Source: an uncultured bacterium (lineage in GTDB: Bacteria > Bacillota > Clostridia > Christensenellales > Borkfalkiaceae). Taken from it: 6,797 nucleotides of DNA. Where the stretch lies: contig CAKXBD010000113.1 in assembly GCA_934871445.1 (NCBI GenBank), forward strand, positions 1-6,797, given 5' to 3'. Below the pieces are notes generated by a model. The model ran no database searches and was not told the DNA's origin. It was given only the letters and a program-made list of their open reading frames with translations. Below are positions 1-5,849 of the stretch, in pieces (position 1 is the stretch's first letter; each line of letters opens with the position of its first letter). The translations under genes were made by a program, and so were the position numbers.

Positions 1-662
1 GAGTAGAGGGGGAAAATGCGTCGGATACCGAAGGTACCTTCTACTATACCGTAAAACCGGGAGAAACCACGACGATAAACGGGAAAGAGACGGTTGCAAA
101 ATACGGACAAATCGAATATACCGATGCAGTCAAAGCGGCGTTCAATTCTAACAATACTTCTTCTTATGGATTTTTCTCGCCTAACGTTCTTTATAATCCC
201 ATGTACGCAAACCTTTCTTCCGCCCGCGGAGGCGCTTATAATACCTATTCCAATTACGTGACTTATAATCTGAAAGCGGGGCTGATTCCCTATACGTATA
301 GTTATCGGGGCTTTGAATTTGAACTTGATCCCACGGGGGAAAATTATTCCAAAGTAGTAGATATACAAAATAATCTTCGGTTGCTTTGGAACGAATATTA
401 TGCGGAAATCATTTGCGCGGGAAGTGCAGAGGCCGCAGCTTCTATCGTACAGGATACTTTGGCTTCGGCTAAGCGAAAGGGATATGAGACCTTTATTGAC
501 TATAAAAACGAAAGTTTTCAGGCTTATAAGCAAAAAGCAGGTATTGCTTTCTCTTGGCCGCCCAATGATCCGGAATCGGATTATCATAATCTGAAATTTA
601 CGGGAATTTATGGGGATTATTCTTATAATAAAGAAATTCCCTCTGACGTGGAAATTAAGTAA
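1..662 (+). CDS. ABC-transporter extracellular solute-binding protein, C-terminal part (5'-truncated)
   Basis: The reading frame whose codons start at base 3 is open from the window edge to TAA at 660-662, giving 219 residues; the true start lies upstream, and the Met codon at 201 is internal. The stretch from about residue 120 to 180 (LLWNEYYAEIICAGSAEAA, then a Lys/Gly-rich turn and an aromatic helix ending QAYKQKAG) resembles the C-terminal helices of sugar-type (family 1-like) solute-binding proteins, which commonly read 'YA..II.GE.....Y......K..G......N..Y'. The role would be extracytoplasmic capture of an oligosaccharide for an ABC importer whose permeases should lie upstream. The last 38 or so residues (SWPPNDPESDY, then GIYGDYSYN) extend past the usual end of the family. 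The N-terminal lobe and any lipobox are outside the window. The gene ends 18 bases before the nucleoside hydrolase. That it is coding is nearly certain; the family call rests on C-terminal resemblance only. Confidence 0.72.
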   Translation, partial: VEGENASDTEGTFYYTVKPGETTTINGKETVAKYGQIEYTDAVKAAFNSNNTSSYGFFSPNVLYNPMYANLSSARGGAYNTYSNYVTYNLKAGLIPYTYSYRGFEFELDPTGENYSKVVDIQNNLRLLWNEYYAEIICAGSAEAAASIVQDTLASAKRKGYETFIDYKNESFQAYKQKAGIAFSWPPNDPESDYHNLKFTGIYGDYSYNKEIPSDVEIK

Positions 663-680
663 TCGAAAATAGAGGAAATT
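635..680 (+). promoter_or_regulatory. Possible hairpin sequestering the nucleoside hydrolase ribosome binding site
   Basis: Bases 635-644 can pair with 671-680 at 9 of 10 positions, with one A-C mismatch (676 with 639), leaving a 26-base loop. The right arm contains the whole AGAGGA Shine-Dalgarno sequence and abuts the ATG at 681. The left arm lies in the last codons of the upstream gene, and that gene's stop (660-662) lies in the loop. A ribosome terminating there would melt the stem, which would couple translation of the two genes. A ten-base imperfect match can arise by chance, so this is a suggestion from inspection only. Confidence 0.3.
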
Positions 681-1616
681 ATGAAAAAAATTATTATCGA
701 TACGGATATCGGAGACGATATCGACGATGCATTTGCGCTTCTAACTGCACTCTCCGAGCCGGATCTGGAAATTCTCGGGATTACTACCGTGTTCAAAAAT
801 ACTCCGCAGCGCGCACAGATTGTCAGATATCTACTCCGTTTGGTAGGAAAGGAGGCTATCCCCGTCTATGCGGGGATAGAAGCTCCCCAGAACGGTTTGA
901 TTGAAAAGTGGAACTATGAGCAATGCCAAGAAGACGGAAAGATCCGAATCCACCATTATCTTGACGAAATGGCTTCGGAAAAGTACACTCCGGGAAATGC
1001 AGTGGATTTCATCCTTGAAACGGCGGCAAAATATCCGGGGGAAGTGACGCTCGTCGCGCTCGGTCCATTTATGAACGTTGCTGCGGCCAAAAAGAAAGAT
1101 AATGAGAGATTCGCTCTTTTGAAGGAAGCGTATATTATGGGCGGGCAGCCCATGGATACATATCCCGAATGGAATGTACGGGTTGACCCTCTGTCCGCCT
1201 CAGAATTTTTTTCGAGCGGTTTGCCGATTACATGCGTCGGGTTGAATGTGACAGTATCCTGTAAACTATATGAAAAGCAAATAGAATGTTTGAGTAAATT
1301 TACTTCTCCGGCTGTCGTAGCAGTACGGAATATGATGCAAGTATGGATAGAAAGTAACAATCCTAAAACGGGCTTTGGTAATAAACGGTATCCCACAATG
1401 CACGATCCGCTGTGCGTGTTATCGTTGGTATATGACGATATATGTCGATTTGAAGATATGCACATTTCAGTCAAGGAAAACGGAATTACCGTTCGGGAAG
1501 AGGAAGGCTCAAAGATGAGAATGGCCGTTTTAATCGATCTCGAAAAATTTTACGAGCGATTTTTCGAGGCTTTGAAAAGGCTGGAAGAAAAGCAGACAAG
1601 GAGGAAAATAGTTTGA
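681..1616 (+). CDS. Nucleoside hydrolase (inosine/uridine-preferring IUNH family)
   Basis: This is a 311-residue cytoplasmic protein without a signal peptide, the normal length for the family, which hydrolyses the N-glycosidic bond of ribonucleosides to free base and ribose using a bound Ca2+. Visible motifs in order: N-terminal DTDIGDDIDDAFAL (residues 7-20), matching the canonical DTDPGxDDAxA with two extra residues, so that D9, D15 and D16 take the Ca2+/general-base positions; LGPFMN (127-132); MGG (153-155); EWNVRVDP (163-170), matching the substrate-binding E-x-N-x-x-x-D segment; and HDPL (241-244), supplying the leaving-group His and the Ca2+-ligand Asp. All expected catalytic positions are therefore present. 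The start is ATG at 681 after AGAGGA at 671-676. The stop overlaps the TTG start of the next gene. Setting the gene among secreted glycan-active proteins is unusual. Family membership is very likely; the substrate (purine or pyrimidine nucleoside, or another N-glycoside) cannot be read from the sequence. Confidence 0.95.
   Translation: MKKIIIDTDIGDDIDDAFALLTALSEPDLEILGITTVFKNTPQRAQIVRYLLRLVGKEAIPVYAGIEAPQNGLIEKWNYEQCQEDGKIRIHHYLDEMASEKYTPGNAVDFILETAAKYPGEVTLVALGPFMNVAAAKKKDNERFALLKEAYIMGGQPMDTYPEWNVRVDPLSASEFFSSGLPITCVGLNVTVSCKLYEKQIECLSKFTSPAVVAVRNMMQVWIESNNPKTGFGNKRYPTMHDPLCVLSLVYDDICRFEDMHISVKENGITVREEEGSKMRMAVLIDLEKFYERFFEALKRLEEKQTRRKIV
1598..1615 (+). promoter_or_regulatory. Strong Shine-Dalgarno and TTG start overlapping the upstream stop
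   Basis: AAGGAGG at 1598-1604 is followed by an 8-base spacer and TTG at 1613-1615. The TGA of the nucleoside hydrolase is at 1614-1616, so start and stop share bases (TTGA). The next in-frame Met codon is residue 88 of the downstream protein and would remove the signal peptide, so the TTG is the real start. The arrangement implies translational coupling. Confidence 0.85.
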
Positions 1617-3055
1617 TCGGGAAATTTATAAAAACAGTCGTCGCGGCCGTAACGAGTATCGTCTTGGCTGTGGGCGGAGTATCGTTTTTTGAAAGGACGC
1701 AGGCGGACGGAAAGGCTCCGTTTACATTGGAATTGACGGAAGAACATAAGGGAAGCGGCTCCGACTATTTGGAAATAGAATTTAACAAACAAGAAATTAA
1801 AGGGACGCATATCGGTATAAAGGTAAATCCCGTATATGCTGTGGATCAGAACGGCAATAATCCTGTATGGTCTATGTTCCGATTTATCTTTACCGATTCC
1901 GACGGAAATACATGGGATACAGATAATTTCAACGGCGAAGATACAACGATTTCCGCCGCAACGACAGACGGAACAAAGACTTCCGTGACTTGGATGTATT
2001 CCTATCTTTGGCCGAAACAGGGATTTTACGGCACAATGTATCTTCCTTGGTATCGCACGAATGGAGGGTCGGAGAAAGATCCTACGAAAGCGCCCTCGGA
2101 TATCGTCAAAGTACGTATACAACACAATTCTTCGTATACGACCGCGCGCAGAGAAATGCTAGCCCATTTCTTCTGTCTGACCGATGCGATTGTCGATGAA
2201 ACAGAAAAAGTCGAAAGAATCGGCGACGTCAAAATACTCGAAAATTTCGATGCGGATTTATTGAACGTAACTGAAGAAAAAGTTTTGTACGATTTTTCGG
2301 CCACGGATTTAAAGTCGATTGCATGGAGCGATAATAAAGCTATGAATGCGAGATTTGCGACGCAGGAAGAAATGGACGATATTGAGGAAACGGAGAAAAA
2401 TTCCGCCGAAAATTCTTGGAAATCCCGTTTTTCCGTAAGCGGGCAGAAGTTTGCCTATAATCCTGTTGCCAATATATCGGGATACGGAAACGCTTTGAAG
2501 TGGGAATACGGAAGCTATTATGACGAATATGATTCCGCACTCAATTCCTACGGTTCTTTGGGAGTAACGTTATCCGGTGATAAACAGGATTTTGCGGGGG
2601 CGCTCGGCTTGACGGTATGGGTAAAAAATCCGCAATCCTATCCCGTCAGTTTCAATCTAGAATTTTCGGAAGCCGAAGAGGGCGGTGCCGAACGTTGGAA
2701 TTTGAACGGAACGCTTTATCGTACCTTATGGTTTTATGATACCGTTACGGGAGAAGAGTTTTCCGCATCGACTTTGAATGTGGCATATATTCCGGCCTCT
2801 TTCTGCGGTTGGGTGCGTATTCCGTTCTCTCAATATGCCTGCCCCGATTGGAGCATGGCACTCGAATATACGGACGGGATTTATGATGAAAATAAACCTC
2901 ATACCAATATTTATATTACGAGCCAGTTCGTCGTAAACGACAACGTGACTATGTATTTTGATAATATAGGACTGTATTATTCTGAATTTGAAGCAGGAAA
3001 GTTGTTCGATAGAACGCTGCCGAGCATAGCGGAATGTCTGGGAGGCGAAAAATGA
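1613..3055 (+). CDS. Secreted protein with two carbohydrate-binding-like beta-sandwich segments, no recognised catalytic domain
   Basis: This 480-residue protein starts at TTG. Residues 1-31 form a signal peptide: K4 and K7, a hydrophobic core at about 8-24, and likely cleavage after TQA (29-31). There is no lipobox. Segment 1 (about 36-195) and segment 2 (about 225-458) are rich in aromatic, Gly, Asn and Asp residues in short alternating strands, as in jelly-roll carbohydrate-binding modules. Each carries the motif F-x-G-x-x-x-x-P-[FW]: GFYGTMYLPW (137-146) and SFCGWVRIPF (396-405). Segment 2 ends with a strand reading VTMYFDNIGLYY (445-456), typical of the last strand and ligand-side Asp of such folds. 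An acidic insert (QEEMDDIEETE, 251-261) interrupts segment 2. I recognise no glycosidase or protease active site. The gene overlaps the flanking genes at both ends, so its product is probably needed in step with them. Glycan binding at the cell surface is inferred from fold-like features and context, not from a named family. Confidence 0.7.
   Translation: MIGKFIKTVVAAVTSIVLAVGGVSFFERTQADGKAPFTLELTEEHKGSGSDYLEIEFNKQEIKGTHIGIKVNPVYAVDQNGNNPVWSMFRFIFTDSDGNTWDTDNFNGEDTTISAATTDGTKTSVTWMYSYLWPKQGFYGTMYLPWYRTNGGSEKDPTKAPSDIVKVRIQHNSSYTTARREMLAHFFCLTDAIVDETEKVERIGDVKILENFDADLLNVTEEKVLYDFSATDLKSIAWSDNKAMNARFATQEEMDDIEETEKNSAENSWKSRFSVSGQKFAYNPVANISGYGNALKWEYGSYYDEYDSALNSYGSLGVTLSGDKQDFAGALGLTVWVKNPQSYPVSFNLEFSEAEEGGAERWNLNGTLYRTLWFYDTVTGEEFSASTLNVAYIPASFCGWVRIPFSQYACPDWSMALEYTDGIYDENKPHTNIYITSQFVVNDNVTMYFDNIGLYYSEFEAGKLFDRTLPSIAECLGGEK
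3040..3054 (+). promoter_or_regulatory. Ribosome binding site that fixes the lipoprotein start at 3052
   Basis: GGGAGG at 3040-3045, a 6-base spacer, then ATG at 3052-3054. An in-frame ATG at 3034 would give six more residues but has no good Shine-Dalgarno and would place the binding site inside the gene. Starting at 3052 gives a clean MKSFGKK signal sequence and an ATGA overlap with the upstream TGA (3053-3055). Confidence 0.8.
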
Positions 3056-4242
3056 AATCTTTCGGAAAAAAATTATGTATAACCGCGGCGCTTTCGCTTA
3101 TTTTTCTCTTTGCCTGCGGTTGCTCGGATATGGAAGGAACGAATAAACACAAACCTATTACGGGCATAGATCCTTGCTTTGAGGAGAGTCTCGGATATTA
3201 TAATGAATCTCCTAGTGTCGTCCGGATGGGAAACATACAGTATATGTTTTATACCCGAAATGCAAATATCAATGACAATACTTCCGATACGATTGCCGTG
3301 CGGCGCGCCGAATGGCGGGACGGTAAGTGGAATTACGGTGAAGCGAAAACCGTTCTTTCCGTCTCGGACAACGGATGGGACAGCGGCTCGGTGTTTTCGG
3401 CAGACGTCGTAAAAGGAGAGTTTCTCTACGAGGGCGAGACTTATGCTTATCTCATGGCGTATGCGGGCTCGGAAAAGTCCAATCGGAATAACGCGGAAAT
3501 AGGTTTTGCCGTAAGCGATTCGATAGACGGTACCTATATCCGGGTGGGAAAAAATCCCGTCGTGGCTTACGATAAGACGGAGCAAACGCCCGTCGGGCTC
3601 ACTAATTATAAAGGCGTTACGGAACCTTCTCTCGTCAGCTACGACAAAAAGGGAAAATTGACTTTGTTTTACTCTTTTTACGGGAAATTTAATTGTAGCT
3701 ACGGGATAGAAATGGATTGTTCTGACCTCGGCAATATTGTTCGAGGCGGCAGAATGAAAGTCAACGTTTCGGGGCTTGCAGACGGCAGTGAAAACACGAC
3801 ACTTTACAGTGCCGATTATGCCTACGATCCCGACGAAAATTTGTATGTGGTATGCCGCAATTACTCCGGAACGGTCAGCGGTCTTCCCGCCGTATCGGAG
3901 GCGGTGCAACCGGTAATAGCTTCTGCAGACAGAATTTTTGAAGTGAGCGATAATGCCCCGATGGAATCGGCTGACCCTGTTTGGACGCTCTATAACGCAA
4001 AACAGCGGCGAATCGGAGCAATTCACACCGCAGTAGACGACGAGGATGATTTTTCGCGTTCGGGCGGTTATAAGCGCGTTTATAACGGGTGTATCGCTTC
4101 CGATGAATACGGATATACCGTCTCATCGCGAAGTGCGGATATATATTTCACGACCTCGGCCGTCAGCGGCGACGAGGGGCTGATCGGCGATGAATACCTC
4201 TATACGCCGATGATTCACGAATTTCCGCTCGAAAGGGGGTAA
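3052..4242 (+). CDS. Lipoprotein with GH43-like five-bladed beta-propeller (putative glycosidase or glycan-binding propeller)
   Basis: This is a 396-residue protein. MKSFGKK is followed by a hydrophobic core and a lipobox-like end, LFACGC (19-24), with lipidation at C22 or C24, so it should be anchored on the outer face of the membrane. The mature part has propeller-blade signatures of the GH43/GH32/GH117/GH130 fold group: ESPSVVRMGNIQYMFYTR (52-69), GWDSGSVFSADVV (108-120) followed by YLMAYAGS (133-140), IGFAVSDSIDGTYIRV (150-165), and GVTEPSLVSYD with LTLFYSFYG (188-211). The DGTYIRV phrase is typical of GH43-like enzymes. Where GH43 usually has Asp-Pro in the first blade, this protein has Ser-Pro preceded by Glu52. 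D110 and E191 sit where later acidic catalytic residues could be. The pairing suggests either an active enzyme of a divergent family or a non-catalytic binder. It overlaps the previous gene by four bases and ends four bases before the next. Confidence 0.72.
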   Translation: MKSFGKKLCITAALSLIFLFACGCSDMEGTNKHKPITGIDPCFEESLGYYNESPSVVRMGNIQYMFYTRNANINDNTSDTIAVRRAEWRDGKWNYGEAKTVLSVSDNGWDSGSVFSADVVKGEFLYEGETYAYLMAYAGSEKSNRNNAEIGFAVSDSIDGTYIRVGKNPVVAYDKTEQTPVGLTNYKGVTEPSLVSYDKKGKLTLFYSFYGKFNCSYGIEMDCSDLGNIVRGGRMKVNVSGLADGSENTTLYSADYAYDPDENLYVVCRNYSGTVSGLPAVSEAVQPVIASADRIFEVSDNAPMESADPVWTLYNAKQRRIGAIHTAVDDEDDFSRSGGYKRVYNGCIASDEYGYTVSSRSADIYFTTSAVSGDEGLIGDEYLYTPMIHEFPLERG

Positions 4243-4246
4243 TACT

Positions 4247-5848
4247 ATGAAAAAAATATATAAAAGCGCGTTTGCAGTGTTGCTTGCGGCGGGAATTGTT
4301 TTTGCCCCGATGGGGGTTTCAAAAACCGAAGCGGAGAACATACAGACGGAGAAACTCGATTTGGGAAACTACTATGCTTTTTGGACGGATTGGGAAGGAA
4401 TGGAAGATACCGTCTTGGCGGAGGGCACCACGGAAACCTATTCGTTCGACGACAGGAGCTGGAACGGACTTCCGTCCGTGTGTCTGACGGAGGGCGGACG
4501 GCTTTGGGCTGGTTTTATGACGGGTGGGTACGGCGAACCTGACCCCTTGAATTACAATGCCTTTCATTACAGTGACGACGGAGGGAAAACGTGGTCGAAG
4601 GAGAGTCTTGTAATCGATCAGAAAGATGAAGAAAAAGGACTCTATCAGCCTCATCTATTCATGTATGAAGGGCGGTTACAGCTCTGGCTGAACAACAGCG
4701 GACAGAACGTTATCTATTTAGAAAATCCCGATTGCGAAAACCCTTCGGAAAATCTTAAATTAAGCAAAGCGACAAAGGTCCTGAATTATAATTCTGCGCA
4801 TAGACCTACGATTTTGAGCGACAAATGGGATAATATTTGGCTTTTTTCCGCGGAAAATTCCTCCTCGGATTCCAATGCGATTTATGCTTCTACGAACGGA
4901 CAAAAATGGGAACAGTATTCTTCGGTAAATTCTTCCAACGGGAATAGAAAGTGGTGGGAAGCGCAGATCGTCGAATGTGCTGACGGTTCACTCCTGCATG
5001 TTTCCAGATTGGAAAACGGCGCGGAAGGCGGAATACAGCTCGCTTGGTCTTACGACGGGGGAGAAACTTGGACGGATACACATGCGAATAACGGCCGTCC
5101 CTTCCTTTCGTATAGCAATAAGTCGCATATTCAGCGGTTGGATAGCGGTAACCTTCTGTTTATCGTCGGCTGTTCTACGAGCGGCAGAGAGAATTTGACT
5201 GCTTTTTTAAGCGAGGATAACGGTAAAACGTGGCCGTACAGTTTAAGCCTCGATGCGCGCGACCATTTCGGGGACTGGTTTGGCAGCGGATATCCGGAAG
5301 CTGCAAATTTGCAGGGGGAAAACGGAGAAATCTATGTCGTTTGGGACGCTCGTTTCAGCTATACCGAAATTGCCTGCGCAAAGTTTACGGAGGCGGATAT
5401 CCGAGCGGGACGAATCGTGACGGAGGGATGTTATACTTACAATACGGTAGTCAGAAACGCCAATATTCAAGGGAATATCATTTCTGATATTGACGGCGTG
5501 AAAGAGGATTTCGAGAAATATATAACGGTGGAACTCGGTACAGAGGAAGCAGATATCAATTCTCGTCTCCCTGTCCGACTGACGGCAATCGACGGAGAAA
5601 AGACATATTCTCTTAATGGAACGTGGGTTTGTCCCGACTATGATTCAAGCCGAACGGGCAGATATACCTTCCGTTTCGATACGCCCGATCTTCCCGTTGC
5701 AGTAGGCGACAGCTACGGTTATCTGACCGTGAACGTCGAGGTCAAGGAAAAGAAAAATGAAGGCTGCGGTTCCGTCGGAGTCGGAGGAGCTTCGCTTGCC
5801 GTCGCTCTGGGGGTAGTCCTTCCGATAAAAAAGATAAGGAGAAAATAA
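4247..5848 (+). CDS. Secreted BNR/Asp-box (sialidase-like) propeller with Ig-like domain and C-terminal anchor-like tail
   Basis: This is a 533-residue protein. The signal peptide spans about 1-29 (MKKIYKS, hydrophobic core, likely cleavage after TEA). The propeller covers about 40-405 and carries Asp-boxes (S-x-D-x-G-x-T-W) at 109-116 (SDDGGKTW), 268-275 (SYDGGETW) and 322-329 (SEDNGKTW), with a degenerate copy at 215-221 (STNGQKW). This is the pattern of BNR_2-type exo-sialidase-like proteins, including the late phrase FTEADIRAGRI (380-390). The usual first-blade Arg-Ile-Pro of true sialidases reads GLPSV (74-78), so sialidase activity is doubtful. Residues about 421-500 resemble a bacterial Ig-like (Big_4-type) domain: LPVRL, GTW, GRYTF. 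Residues 504-533 form an LPXTG-less tail. The start is ATG at 4247 after AAGGGGG (4233-4239). The likely role is binding or cleaving a terminal sugar on a surface glycan; the substrate is unknown. Confidence 0.8.
   Translation: MKKIYKSAFAVLLAAGIVFAPMGVSKTEAENIQTEKLDLGNYYAFWTDWEGMEDTVLAEGTTETYSFDDRSWNGLPSVCLTEGGRLWAGFMTGGYGEPDPLNYNAFHYSDDGGKTWSKESLVIDQKDEEKGLYQPHLFMYEGRLQLWLNNSGQNVIYLENPDCENPSENLKLSKATKVLNYNSAHRPTILSDKWDNIWLFSAENSSSDSNAIYASTNGQKWEQYSSVNSSNGNRKWWEAQIVECADGSLLHVSRLENGAEGGIQLAWSYDGGETWTDTHANNGRPFLSYSNKSHIQRLDSGNLLFIVGCSTSGRENLTAFLSEDNGKTWPYSLSLDARDHFGDWFGSGYPEAANLQGENGEIYVVWDARFSYTEIACAKFTEADIRAGRIVTEGCYTYNTVVRNANIQGNIISDIDGVKEDFEKYITVELGTEEADINSRLPVRLTAIDGEKTYSLNGTWVCPDYDSSRTGRYTFRFDTPDLPVAVGDSYGYLTVNVEVKEKKNEGCGSVGVGGASLAVALGVVLPIKKIRRK
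5756..5845 (+). other. C-terminal tripartite sorting-like tail (GCGS, hydrophobic segment, basic end)
   Basis: The last 30 residues of the BNR protein (504-533) consist of a short polar lead, GCGSVG (506-511), a Gly/Ala/Val/Leu-rich hydrophobic stretch of about 15 residues (GGASLAVALGVVLP), and the basic end IKKIRRK. The three-part layout is that of protein-sorting signals, but no LPXTG or related Thr-Gly motif is present. The Cys before the hydrophobic stretch is the likely key residue. From memory, similar GCGS tails occur on secreted proteins of gut Clostridia; I cannot name an established family or processing enzyme. Confidence 0.6.
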
Positions 5849-5849
5849 G

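Noticed and set aside
193..198. TATAAT matches as -10 promoter elements (also near 625-630)
   Set aside because: They lie inside coding sequence in Tyr/Asn-rich codons and lack a TTGACA-like element at the right distance.
201..203. ATG at 201 as the start of a separate 153-residue gene
   Set aside because: The same frame is open back to base 3 with similar composition, and no Shine-Dalgarno precedes 201. It is an internal Met of a truncated gene.
956..1474. A 172-codon minus-strand open frame opposite the nucleoside hydrolase
   Set aside because: The plus strand has all IUNH motifs. The minus-strand product has no family resemblance, so it is a shadow.
1550..2125. A 191-codon minus-strand open frame across the junction of the second and third genes
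   Set aside because: It spans a start/stop overlap of two real genes and its product is Cys/Arg/Ile-rich without domain features.
3034..3036. ATG at 3034 as the start of the lipoprotein gene
   Set aside because: The GGGAGG site at 3040-3045 is placed correctly for ATG 3052 and lies downstream of 3034; the longer form would put SGRR-type residues ahead of an already complete signal peptide.
3073..4026. A 317-codon open frame on the minus strand, opposite the GH43-like lipoprotein
   Set aside because: It lies wholly inside a well supported plus-strand gene with a signal sequence and propeller motifs; its product is Arg/Ile/His-rich with no recognisable domain. It is an antisense shadow.
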